Below, piece by piece: positions 33,384-42,019 of a stretch of 64,000 nt of DNA (position 1 is its first letter; every line of letters begins with the position of its first letter). The translations under genes and the position numbers were made by a program. The notes beneath the pieces were generated by a model. It was not told the origin of the DNA. It saw nothing but the letters and a program-made list of their open reading frames with translations, and ran no database searches. Origin of the DNA: Pseudarthrobacter siccitolerans (GTDB lineage Bacteria > Actinomycetota > Actinomycetes > Actinomycetales > Micrococcaceae); contig NZ_JAUSXB010000001.1 in the NCBI RefSeq assembly GCF_030823375.1, positions 4,154,001-4,218,000 of the forward strand, written 5' to 3'.

Positions 33384-34799
33384 GTGACTACGCATCCAGA
33401 TTTCAGTTCACCCCGGATCGCAATCCTGGGAGGTGGTCCGGGTGGATATGAGGCCGCCATGGTGGCCGCCTCGCTCGGAGCGCAGGTCACCATCATCGAG
33501 CGGGCCGGGCTCGGCGGATCCGCCGTGCTGACGGACGTCGTCCCGTCCAAGACCCTGATCGCCACCGCGGACCTGATGACCCGCGTCGCTGAAGCGGGGG
33601 AACTGGGAGTTAAGTTCGACGTCGACGGCGGCGATTTTGTGCCGGTGATGCGCGCGGACCTTAAACACATCAACGACCGCCTCCTTAATCTGGCCCGCAG
33701 CCAGTCAAAGGACATCCACGACGGCCTGGCCGCCCAGGGCGTGCGGATCCTGACCGGTTCGGGCCGGCTCACGGACAACCACACCATCGAGGTGCTGACG
33801 GCGGAGGGCACCGAGACCGTGGAAGCGGACACGATTCTGCTGGCCGTGGGCGCCCACCCGCGTGAGCTGCCTACCGCCCGCCCTGACGGCGAGCGGATCC
33901 TGAACTGGACCCAGATCTACAACCTGGACGAACTTCCCGAGGACCTGATCGTGGTGGGCTCCGGCGTGACCGGAGCCGAATTCGCCTCCGCCTACAACGG
34001 CCTTGGCTCCAAGGTCACCCTGATCTCCAGCCGTGACCGGGTGCTTCCGGGCTCTGACGTGGACGCGGCTGTGGTCCTCGAGGAAGTGTTCGAGCGCCGT
34101 GGCGTCCGCGTCCTGTCCCGTTCACGCGCCGAGGCTGTGGAGCGGACGGACGACGGCGTGGTGGTGACCCTCAGCGACGGGTCCAAGGTCACCGGAAGCC
34201 ACTGCCTGCTCTGCCTGGGCTCCATCCCCAACACCGCGGGCATTGGACTCGAAGAAGCGGGTGTGGCGGTCAGCGAGAGCGGACACATTAAGGTCGACGG
34301 CGTCTCCCGCACCACAGCCCCCAACATCTACGCCGCCGGCGACTGTACGGGAGTGCTGCCGCTGGCTTCCGTGGCGGCCATGCAGGGCCGCATCGCGGTT
34401 GCCCACTTCATGGGCGACATGGTCACCCCGCTCAAGCTGCACCAGGTGGCGTCCAACATCTTCACTTCGCCCGAAATCGCCAATGTCGGAGTGTCCGAGG
34501 CCGACATCGACTCCGGCAAGTACCAGGGCGACGTCGTCAAGCTCTCGCTGCGCAGCAACGCCCGTGCCAAGATGCGCAATGCCAAGGACGGGTTCGTGAA
34601 GATCTTTGCGCGGAAGGGTTCGGGAACGGTCATCGGTGGCGTAGTGGTGGGTCCCAACGCGTCCGAGTTGATCTTCCCCATTTCAATCGCGGTCAAGCAG
34701 AAGCTGCACGTGGACGATGTCGCCAGCACCTTCACGGTGTACCCGTCACTGACCGGTTCCATCTCGGAGGCGGCGCGGCGCCTGCACGTGCACCTGTAG
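33384..34799 (+). CDS. lpdA: NAD(P)H-quinone dehydrogenase of the LpdA family
   Basis: A 471-residue flavoprotein with the lipoamide-dehydrogenase fold: FAD motif AILGGGPGGYEAAMVAASLG, NAD motif VVGSGVTGAEFAS, YAAGDCTGVLPLASVAAMQG and a C-terminal dimer domain ending in ARRLHVHL. The usual redox pair CxxxxC is replaced by GGSAVLTDVVPSK, with no Cys, so it cannot be a disulfide reductase. This matches mycobacterial LpdA (Rv3303c), reported to reduce quinones. The GTG start at 33384 is chosen because family sequence begins there; ribosome site weak. Confidence 0.88.
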   Translation: MTTHPDFSSPRIAILGGGPGGYEAAMVAASLGAQVTIIERAGLGGSAVLTDVVPSKTLIATADLMTRVAEAGELGVKFDVDGGDFVPVMRADLKHINDRLLNLARSQSKDIHDGLAAQGVRILTGSGRLTDNHTIEVLTAEGTETVEADTILLAVGAHPRELPTARPDGERILNWTQIYNLDELPEDLIVVGSGVTGAEFASAYNGLGSKVTLISSRDRVLPGSDVDAAVVLEEVFERRGVRVLSRSRAEAVERTDDGVVVTLSDGSKVTGSHCLLCLGSIPNTAGIGLEEAGVAVSESGHIKVDGVSRTTAPNIYAAGDCTGVLPLASVAAMQGRIAVAHFMGDMVTPLKLHQVASNIFTSPEIANVGVSEADIDSGKYQGDVVKLSLRSNARAKMRNAKDGFVKIFARKGSGTVIGGVVVGPNASELIFPISIAVKQKLHVDDVASTFTVYPSLTGSISEAARRLHVHL

Positions 34800-34826
34800 T
34801 TCTGCCCCGGCGGGACTCTGGACCCC

Positions 34827-34930
34827 GGTGGTTGAGCTTGTCGAAACCCGGTGACCGGGTTTCGACAGGCTCAACCACCGGCCCTGGCCCGAGGCTCAAC
34901 CACCGGGCTCAACCATCGGGTTCAACCACC
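34827..34930. repeat. hairpin copy of the GGTTGAGCCTGTCGAAACC repeat plus partial copies
   Basis: 34827-34852 and 34854-34879 form a near-perfect 25-base inverted repeat (GGTGGTTGAGCTTGTCGAAA ... TTTCGACAGGCTCAACCACC). Three further partial units (GGCTCAACCACCGG-like) continue to about 34930. It lies between the convergent lpdA and nasB-like genes and probably ends both transcripts. Confidence 0.8.
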
Positions 34931-34955
34931 GGCCTTCATCAGCCGGCGGTCCTAT

Positions 34956-36515
34956 TCAGGCGGCGGAAACCGCCTGGAAGTGTTTTTCGATGAGTCCTTT
35001 GATGTCCTCGTGGCAGCCGCCGCAGCCGGTTCCTGCCCGGGTGGCCTTGGAAACTTCGGGAACGGTGGAGCAGCCTTCTTCCACGGCGCCCTGGATGGTT
35101 GCCCCGCTGACGCCGGCGCAGCGGCACACGGTGCCCTGCGGATCGGCCTCGGCGCCGGGCAGCTGGTCCGGCCCGTCCAGCCTTAGGAGCAGCGACCTGT
35201 CCGCAGGCAGCTCGGCGCCGCGCTCAAAAAGGCCCACCAGTTCGGCGGCGGTGCGTGGCATGCCCACGGCTACCAGGCCCTCCAGGACCCCGCCGCGGGT
35301 GGTCATCTTGACGTAGCGGCCATGTTCCGGGTCTGCCCATTGGGCGATCTGCAGGCGGGGGCGGCCATTGACGGCACCGGCGGTGAGAATCTCCTCGTCC
35401 CATGGCTCGGCAGCGTTGACTCCGGCCACGGCCATGTTCATGCCCCGGGCCTTGAGCACAATAACGCCGGCCTGCTCGGCGGGCAGTTCCGGCAGCAGTT
35501 CAGCCTCGTCCGATGAACCGGCGGCCAGGAGGGTCAGATACTCGGCCAGCCATTCCGCCTGCCGCCAGCCTGGCCCTACCAGCCCCGACGGGCCCTTCGC
35601 GTTCCGACACCGGGCGCAGTCCGGCTCGGGGCAGCGCACCTCGGCGCAGTCGCCGATGGCGAAGATGTGCGGTTCATGGTGTGCGCGGAGCCGGTGGTCC
35701 ACCAGGATCCCGCTGGAGGTGGAGAGCCCGCAGCCTTCGGCCAGTTCGGTGCGGGGGCGGACCCCGCACGAGATAACCAGGAGGTCGCCGTCGATCGCTG
35801 AACCATCGTCAAGCAGCAATGCTGAAAACCCGCCGTCGGGCGCGTTGTGCTCAACGCCCGTGGAGCGGGCATTGCCAGCCATGCGGACGCCGCAGCGGCG
35901 CAGGCTGGCGGCGAGGACCGCGCCGCCGCCGCGGTCGATGTTGCGGCCCAGGGGGTGCGGCCCGTTATGGACCACGGTGACGGTTGCGCCCTCTTCCGCT
36001 GCGGCGAGGGCTGTCTCCAGGCCCAGGACGCCGCCGCCCAGGACCACCACGCGCTTGCGGCCCTCCACGGCCTTGCGCAGCACGTCCGCGTCGCGCAGGT
36101 CCCGAAGGGCTGTGACGCCGGCAGGCAGGACGGGCGACGTGGGGTCCGGGTTGATGCCGGTCAGGTTGGGAATCACGGGCCGGGAGCCGGTGGCGAACAC
36201 CAGCCGGTCGTAGTGGGCCACGGAACCGTCGGTCAGGAGGACCTGCTGCCGGGCCCGGTCCACGCGGCGGACGCGGATGCCCAGGCGCACGTCCACGCCG
36301 TCGGCAGACAGGGCATCAGCGTCGGAAAGCGCCAGGGCCTCTGCCGTGGTCCGTCCTACGCCCAAGTCGGCGACGAGCACCCGGTTGTAAGCCGCCTCCG
36401 CTTCCGCGCCTACCACTGTGAGGTTCACCTGGCCGTCCCGGACGGCGGGCAGGAGCTCGTCAACCAGCCGGGCGGCCACCGGGCCGAATCCCACAATGAC
36501 AATCTGCTCGCTCAT
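34956..36515 (-). CDS. NasB-like FAD oxidoreductase with C-terminal BFD [2Fe-2S] domain
   Basis: Likely electron donor for NasA. Residues about 1-300 form an FAD/NADH reductase (IVIVGFGPVAARLVDELLP, VVLGGGVLGLETALA, IFAIGDCAEV). The middle has a Cys-rich CPEPDCARCRNAKGP stretch, and the C terminus is a BFD-type [2Fe-2S] domain with CRCAGVSGATIQ and GTGCGGC. Its ATG (36515) overlaps the nasA stop as ATGA, so the two proteins are made together. It resembles the flavin half of NirB without siroheme domains. The 519 residues fit actinobacterial nitrate reductase partner flavoproteins. Confidence 0.88.
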   Translation of the reverse strand: MSEQIVIVGFGPVAARLVDELLPAVRDGQVNLTVVGAEAEAAYNRVLVADLGVGRTTAEALALSDADALSADGVDVRLGIRVRRVDRARQQVLLTDGSVAHYDRLVFATGSRPVIPNLTGINPDPTSPVLPAGVTALRDLRDADVLRKAVEGRKRVVVLGGGVLGLETALAAAEEGATVTVVHNGPHPLGRNIDRGGGAVLAASLRRCGVRMAGNARSTGVEHNAPDGGFSALLLDDGSAIDGDLLVISCGVRPRTELAEGCGLSTSSGILVDHRLRAHHEPHIFAIGDCAEVRCPEPDCARCRNAKGPSGLVGPGWRQAEWLAEYLTLLAAGSSDEAELLPELPAEQAGVIVLKARGMNMAVAGVNAAEPWDEEILTAGAVNGRPRLQIAQWADPEHGRYVKMTTRGGVLEGLVAVGMPRTAAELVGLFERGAELPADRSLLLRLDGPDQLPGAEADPQGTVCRCAGVSGATIQGAVEEGCSTVPEVSKATRAGTGCGGCHEDIKGLIEKHFQAVSAA

Positions 36516-38725
36516 GAGGCCTCCGTCGTTTGAAGCACGTGGGTTGAAAGGGGTTTGGCGGCCGGCCGCACCCACACCTTGTTGAACTTGAATTCGGGCA
36601 TTCCGGACGTGGGGTCCGTGGCCGCCTCGGTGAGGCGGTTGGCGCTTTCGAGTTCGGGAAAGTGGAAGGGCAGGAATACAGTTTCGGGGCGGATCGCCGT
36701 GCTGAGTTCGGCCCGGCACAGCACCTCGCCGCGCTCGTTCGCCACAGAGACGAGTGTCCCTTCGGCGATTCCCATCGATGCCGCCGCAGCGGGATGGATT
36801 TGCAGCTTCGCCTCCGGCCGGGTTTCGAGCAGCTCAGCCACCCGGCGGGTCTGCGCGCCGGACTGGTAGTGCTCGAGGAGGCGGCCGGTGATGAGCGTCA
36901 TGGTTGCGGCAGCGGGGTCAGGATTTGCCGCGGGTGTACGACGGCGGCGCGGTGCCACCGGGACCATCACGGCTTTGCCGTCCGCGTGCGCGAAGGAGTC
37001 GCGGAACAGGCGCGGGGTTCCGCTGCTGCCTTGGGGGTAGGGCCAGTAGGCGGCTTCGCCGCGGTCCAGCATGGCGTAGTCGATGCCGGAGTAGTCGGCC
37101 AGTCCGCCGGCGGAGGCCAGCCGGAGTTCCTCGAACACCGTTTCGGGGTCTTCGCTGTAGGTGGACGGGGCATCGAGGGCTTCGGCGAGCCGGGCCATGA
37201 TCCACAGTTCGCTGCGGGCTCCGGCGGGCGGCGTCACGGCGCGGCGGCGGCGCAGGACACGGCCTTCGAGGTTAGTGAGTGTGCCTTCCTCCTCGGCCCA
37301 CTGGAGCACGGGAAGGATGAGGTCGGCCTCGGCGGCGGTCTCGGACATGAAGAAATCGCAGACCACCAGGAAGTCCAGGCTGCGCAGGCCCTTGATCACG
37401 GCGTTGGCGTCGGGGGAGGCCACCGCAATGTTGGAGGCGTGGACGAAAAGGCAGCGGACGCCGTCGGGCTGTCCCAGCGACTTGAGCAGCTGGACGGCCG
37501 GCAGCCCCGGCCCGGGAATAAGCTCTTCCGGAACCCCCCAGACGCCGGCCACGTGCTCACGGGCGGCGGGATCGGTGATTTTGCGGTAGCCGGGCAGCTG
37601 GTCGGCCTTCTGGCCGTGCTCGCGGCCGCCCTGGCCGTTGCCCTGCCCGGTAAGCGTGCCGTAGCCGCTGCAGGCAGAACCCGGCAGGCCCAGCAGGAGG
37701 CTGAGGTTGATGGCCGCGGTGGCGGTATCGGTGCCGTCCACATGCTGTTCCACGCCGCGCCCGGTGAGGATGTAGCTGCCGCCCTGGCGGGCACCCGCGG
37801 CGAGCCGGCGGGCGGTCTCGCGGATGAGGTCGGCGGGCACGCCGGTGATGGACTGGACGCGTTCGGGCCAGAAGGAGTTGACGCTGCGGACTACGGCGCT
37901 GTAGCCGGACGTGCGTTCCTGGATGTAGGCGGTGTCCGAAAGGTTTTCGTGGACGACCACGTGGGAGATGCCCAGGAGGAGGGCGAGGTCGGTGCCCGGC
38001 AGGGGCTGGAGGTGGAGGCCGCCGCCGTCGGCCGTAAAAGCAGCCGTGGCTGAACGGCGCGGGTCCACCACAATCAGCCCGCCGGCGTCGCGCGTTCCCT
38101 TCAGGTGCTGGACGAAGGGCGGCATGGTTTCTGCAACATTGGAGCCCAGCATCAGGATGGTGCTGGCGGTGTCCAGGGCTTCGAGCGGGAACGGCAGGCC
38201 GCGGTCCAGCCCGAAGGCGCGCATTCCGGCCGCCGCGGCGGAGGACATGCAGAAGCGGCCGTTGTAGTCGATGCGGGAGGTCCCCAGGGCGAGCCGGGCG
38301 AATTTGCCCACCATGTAGGCCTTTTCGTTGGTGAGCCCGCCGCCGCCGAAGACGCCCACTGAATCGCGTCCGTAGCGGGTGCGGGCGTCTTTCACTGCGC
38401 CTGCGGCGAGGTCCAGCGCCTGGTCCCATCCGATGGGGCGGTGGACGCCGTCGGGGCCCTTCAGCAGGGGCTCGGTGATCCTGCCGGGGTGGTTCAACAG
38501 CGTGGCCGAGGTCCACCCTTTGCGGCACAGGCCGCCGCGGTTGGTGGGGAAGTCGCGTCCGCTGACCTCGAGGGGTGCGGTGGGGGCGGGCCGTTCCCCG
38601 CCGGCCGGTGCGGACACGGGGACTGACCCCGGCTGGGCAGCCGGGGTCAGTTCCGCTGGAGACGTGAGCGTCATGGCGCACTGCAAGGCGCAGTAAGGGC
38701 AGTGCGTGTCGGCGCTTTTGGTCAT
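36512..38725 (-). CDS. nasA: assimilatory nitrate reductase catalytic subunit NasA
   Basis: Molybdopterin (bis-MGD) enzyme reducing nitrate to nitrite. The N-terminal 4Fe-4S motif is CPYCALQC with a fourth Cys in GLCRKGW. The molybdopterin core is recognisable in GGGLTNEKAYMVGKFARLAL, DPRRSATAAF, LTGRGVEQHVDGT and the C-terminal dinucleotide-binding domain with LITGRLLEHYQSG. ATG 38725 (MTKSADTHCPYC) lies one base after the narK stop. The 737 residues lack an export signal, consistent with a cytoplasmic assimilatory enzyme. Confidence 0.95.
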   Translation of the reverse strand: MTKSADTHCPYCALQCAMTLTSPAELTPAAQPGSVPVSAPAGGERPAPTAPLEVSGRDFPTNRGGLCRKGWTSATLLNHPGRITEPLLKGPDGVHRPIGWDQALDLAAGAVKDARTRYGRDSVGVFGGGGLTNEKAYMVGKFARLALGTSRIDYNGRFCMSSAAAAGMRAFGLDRGLPFPLEALDTASTILMLGSNVAETMPPFVQHLKGTRDAGGLIVVDPRRSATAAFTADGGGLHLQPLPGTDLALLLGISHVVVHENLSDTAYIQERTSGYSAVVRSVNSFWPERVQSITGVPADLIRETARRLAAGARQGGSYILTGRGVEQHVDGTDTATAAINLSLLLGLPGSACSGYGTLTGQGNGQGGREHGQKADQLPGYRKITDPAAREHVAGVWGVPEELIPGPGLPAVQLLKSLGQPDGVRCLFVHASNIAVASPDANAVIKGLRSLDFLVVCDFFMSETAAEADLILPVLQWAEEEGTLTNLEGRVLRRRRAVTPPAGARSELWIMARLAEALDAPSTYSEDPETVFEELRLASAGGLADYSGIDYAMLDRGEAAYWPYPQGSSGTPRLFRDSFAHADGKAVMVPVAPRRRRTPAANPDPAAATMTLITGRLLEHYQSGAQTRRVAELLETRPEAKLQIHPAAAASMGIAEGTLVSVANERGEVLCRAELSTAIRPETVFLPFHFPELESANRLTEAATDPTSGMPEFKFNKVWVRPAAKPLSTHVLQTTEAS

Positions 38726-38726
38726 G

Positions 38727-40190
38727 TTAGACGTGTCCCATCGCATTTCGGTTGGCATTGCGGATGTAGCAGAACCAGCAGACGGCCAGCATCAGGACAT
38801 ACGCTCCGACGAAGCCGTAGAAGGCGGGTGTGTAGGAGCCGCTGGCGGTGTTGGAGGCGTTCAGTACCTGCGGGATGACGAACCCGCCGTAGGCGCCGAT
38901 GGCGGAGATCAGGCCGAGTGCCGAGGAAGCCAGGCGCTGGGTGGCCACCGAGTCTGCCCCGTTGCGTGCGGCGCGGCTGGAGGTGGCGAAGATGACCGGG
39001 ATCATGCGGTACGTGGCGCCGTTTCCGAAGCCGCTGGCGGTGAAGAGCATCAGGAAGAGGACCAGGAAGAGCCAGAAGTTCTTCAGCGGCAGGGTCCAGA
39101 TCATGGTGAGGGTGATGACGGCCATGGAAGCGAAGGCGGTCACGGTCATCCGGGCGCCGCCCATGCGGTCCGCCATGCGTCCGCCGTAGGGCCGGGCCAG
39201 GGAGCCCACCAGCGGGCCGAGGAAGGCCAGGGACAGTGCCACGGTGCCGACTCCGATGGAGGAGAAGGCGGGGAAGTAGTCCTTGATCAGCTTGGGGAAC
39301 ACACCGGCGAAGCCGATGAAGGAGCCGAAGGTGCCGATGTAGAGCAGGGCCATGATCCACAGGTGCGGTTCCTTCAGCGCTGCAACTGAACCGGCGATGT
39401 CACCCTTGGCGCTGGTGAGGTTGTCCATGTACTTGAAAGCGCCAAAGGCTGCCAGCAGGATGAACGGCACCCACATCCAGCCGGCCATCGGCAGGTTGAC
39501 GGTGCCGGCGGCGAGGAGGGTGATGACGATCGGCACGGCGAGCTGCGCGACGGCGGCGCCCATGTTTCCGCCGGCGGCGTTCAGGCCCAGGGCCCAGCCC
39601 TTTTCACGGGCAGGGTAGAAGAACGTGATGTTGGCCATGGAGCTGGCGAAGTTGCCGCCGCCGAAGCCTGCGAGGGCGGCGACGAGCAGCATCACGCCGA
39701 ACGGTGTTTCCGGGTTGGAGACGCAGAGCGCGAGGCCGGTGGTGGGAATCAGCAGCAGCAGGGCGGAGACGATGGTCCAGTTGCGGCCGCCGAAGCGGGG
39801 GACCATGAAGGTATAGGGGATGCGCAGGGTGGCACCCACCAGGCTGGGCATGGAGATCAGCCAGAAGATTTCCGAGGTGGAGAAGGTGAAGCCTGCAGCG
39901 GGCAGCTGGACCACCACGATGGACCAGAGCTGCCAGACGACGAAACCGAGGAATTCGGCGAAGATTGACCAGTTGAGGTTGCGGCGGGCGATGGAGCGGC
40001 CGGCGGATTCCCACTGTTCCTTGTTCTCGGCATCCCAGTTGGCGATCCAGCGGCCGGGGCGGAAGTCAAGGGCGGGGGCAACGGTAGTGCGGGTAGAGCC
40101 GGGCTGTGCGCTGGCGGTCTCGGGCCTTGCGGTCTCATCAAGATCAAGGGAATTGCCGGGGCCGGCATCAGCGGTGCGGTCAACAGTCAC
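38727..40190 (-). CDS. narK: nitrate/nitrite MFS transporter NarK
   Basis: Major-facilitator protein of 487 residues with about 12 transmembrane helices. A 60-residue soluble N terminus (with FRPGRWIANWDAENKEQWES) precedes helix 1. Nitrate-signature-like glycine-rich segments are seen (AALAGFGGGNFASSMANITF; NAAGGNMGAAVAQ). First gene of a tight narK-nasA-nasB-like operon (1-base gap, then 4-base overlap), under a GlnR-like box 50 bases upstream. Nitrate uptake with nitrite exchange or proton symport is inferred from family. Confidence 0.93.
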   Translation of the reverse strand: MTVDRTADAGPGNSLDLDETARPETASAQPGSTRTTVAPALDFRPGRWIANWDAENKEQWESAGRSIARRNLNWSIFAEFLGFVVWQLWSIVVVQLPAAGFTFSTSEIFWLISMPSLVGATLRIPYTFMVPRFGGRNWTIVSALLLLIPTTGLALCVSNPETPFGVMLLVAALAGFGGGNFASSMANITFFYPAREKGWALGLNAAGGNMGAAVAQLAVPIVITLLAAGTVNLPMAGWMWVPFILLAAFGAFKYMDNLTSAKGDIAGSVAALKEPHLWIMALLYIGTFGSFIGFAGVFPKLIKDYFPAFSSIGVGTVALSLAFLGPLVGSLARPYGGRMADRMGGARMTVTAFASMAVITLTMIWTLPLKNFWLFLVLFLMLFTASGFGNGATYRMIPVIFATSSRAARNGADSVATQRLASSALGLISAIGAYGGFVIPQVLNASNTASGSYTPAFYGFVGAYVLMLAVCWFCYIRNANRNAMGHV

Positions 40191-40239
40191 GGGGTACCTC
40201 CTTCAGGGGGATGTTGTTCCTCCAAGGTAGGTAAGGCGC

Positions 40240-40277
40240 GTTTCACAGACCGACCCCGTGTGTTAACGGGCTGTGAC
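40240..40277 (-). promoter_or_regulatory. GlnR-like box upstream of narK
   Basis: Plus strand GTTTC-6-CGACC-6-GTTAA-6-GTGAC; toward narK it reads GTCAC-n6-TTAAC-n6-GGTCG-n6-GAAAC. The outer half-sites fit gTnAC and GaAAC exactly; the inner two are weak. Spacing is identical to the nirB box. Confidence 0.55.
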
Positions 40278-40467
40278 ATTTGCCTATCGGAGCCTCTTGG
40301 GGGCCGTTAGGCTTGGGTGGAGGCGTCAAAAATGAGACGCACGGCACAGGTCCGGATGGTGGACCTTTCGTCCATTGACTGGACCGCGGGAACTAAGATT
40401 GAACTCTAACTATTTCGAGCCGGACCCCTGTGCGTGGTCCGCCAGGTTCTCATGAAAGCGTTTACCT

Positions 40468-41880
40468 ATGTCTTCCACCGATACCTCCACGGTGCCCGGA
40501 TCCCCGCGGCCGGTGAACTCGCGCGGCCGCGTGATTGTTGCCAGCCTGATCGGCACCACGGTTGAGTTCTACGACTTCTACGTTTATGCCACCGCTGCGG
40601 TGCTGGTGTTCCCGCAGCTGTTCTTCCCCAGCGCCAACGAAACCACGCAGCTCCTGAGCTCCTTCGCCGTCTTCGGCGTAGCGTTTATCGCCCGCCCGCT
40701 GGGATCCATCGTCTTCGGACACTTTGGCGACAAGTTCGGCCGCAAGGGCACCCTGGTGGCTTCGCTGCTGACCATGGGTATCGCCACCTTCCTCATCGGC
40801 TGCCTGCCCACCGCCCTGGTGCCCGGCTGGGGGTTCTGGGCTCCGGCCCTGCTCGTGGTCATGCGCTTTGCGCAGGGCCTGGCACTGGGCGGTGAGTGGA
40901 GCGGTGCCGCGCTGCTGGCCACCGAGAACGCACCGGCCAACAAGCGCGCCATCTATGGCACGTTCCCGCAGCTGGGCGCACCCATCGGCTTCATCATCGC
41001 CAACGTGATCTTCCTGGTGGCCAACTACACCCTGTCCCCGGCTGACTTCCAGGCCTGGGGCTGGCGCGTGCCGTTCCTGCTCAGTGCAGTCATGGTGATC
41101 ATCGGCCTGTACGTCCGCCTCAAGCTGATTGAGACCCCCGCGTTCACCAAGGTGCTCGAGTCCAACGAAGTGGCCAAGCTGCCCCTGGGCCGGGTGTTCA
41201 AGACCAGCTGGCGCCAGCTCATCCTGGGCACGTTCATCATGCTCGCCACCTACGTGCTCTTCTACCTGATGACCACGTTCACCCTGACCTACGGCACCCG
41301 GGCCTCCAGCCTCGACGCTGCGAAGGCCGCCGCCGAAAAGGCCGGAAAGCCGATGTCTGAGGCCGCCGCCGCTGCCTTCGTCCCCGGTCTGGGCTACACC
41401 CGCAACGACTTCCTCTGGATGCTGATAGCCGGCGTCGTCTTCTTCGGCATCTTCACGCTGGTCTCCGGACCGTTGGCCGAGAAGTACGGCCGGCGCAAGA
41501 TGCTCATCGCCGTCACCGCCGGCATCTTCGTCTTCGGCCTGCTGTTCGTCCCGCTGTTCGGCGGGGGATTCGTCGGCACCATGGCCGTGCTGATCATCGG
41601 CTTCTCCCTCATGGGCCTGACGTTCGGGCCCATGGGAGCGCTGCTGCCTGAACTGTTCCCCACCAACGTCCGGTACACCGGATCAGCCATCAGCTACAAC
41701 TTCTCCAGCATCCTGGGTGCCGCGGTGGCACCGTTCATCGCCGTGGCGCTCTGGGAGCAGGCAGACGGCAGCCCGGTGCTGGTGGGTGTGTACTTGACCG
41801 CCATGGCCGTGCTGACCCTCATCGCGCTGTTCGTCAGCAAGGAAACCCGCGACCTGGACTACGAAAACAACGTGGCCTGA
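40468..41880 (+). CDS. MFS transporter, metabolite:H+ symporter (MHS) family
   Basis: A 470-residue, 12-helix permease. The MHS signatures are IGTTVEFYDFYVYATAAVLV in helix 1, GHFGDKFGRKGTL between helices 2 and 3, and RFAQGLALGGEWSGAALLATE. A soluble loop around 275-300 is Ala/Lys-rich. Family members carry proline/betaine, shikimate, alpha-ketoglutarate or similar acids, and substrate cannot be assigned. It is divergent from narK, and a terminator with T6 follows. Confidence 0.88.
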   Translation: MSSTDTSTVPGSPRPVNSRGRVIVASLIGTTVEFYDFYVYATAAVLVFPQLFFPSANETTQLLSSFAVFGVAFIARPLGSIVFGHFGDKFGRKGTLVASLLTMGIATFLIGCLPTALVPGWGFWAPALLVVMRFAQGLALGGEWSGAALLATENAPANKRAIYGTFPQLGAPIGFIIANVIFLVANYTLSPADFQAWGWRVPFLLSAVMVIIGLYVRLKLIETPAFTKVLESNEVAKLPLGRVFKTSWRQLILGTFIMLATYVLFYLMTTFTLTYGTRASSLDAAKAAAEKAGKPMSEAAAAAFVPGLGYTRNDFLWMLIAGVVFFGIFTLVSGPLAEKYGRRKMLIAVTAGIFVFGLLFVPLFGGGFVGTMAVLIIGFSLMGLTFGPMGALLPELFPTNVRYTGSAISYNFSSILGAAVAPFIAVALWEQADGSPVLVGVYLTAMAVLTLIALFVSKETRDLDYENNVA

Positions 41881-41919
41881 CGCTCCACAGTGTGCGTTCC
41901 AGCCCGTTTCGTGGCTGAG

Positions 41920-41966
41920 ATGCCCGGCATCAACCTGCAACCGCAGGAAGGTGCCGGGCATTTTTT
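41920..41966 (+). terminator. intrinsic terminator after the MHS transporter
   Basis: ATGCCCGGCA pairs with TGCCGGGCAT across a 22-base loop that itself holds CCTGC/GCAGG, and TTTTTT follows. Confidence 0.88.
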
Positions 41967-42019
41967 CTGCGCGTGCGGGAGCAACCGGGCGGGAACGTAC
42001 GACGGCGGGCTGCCGCGGC

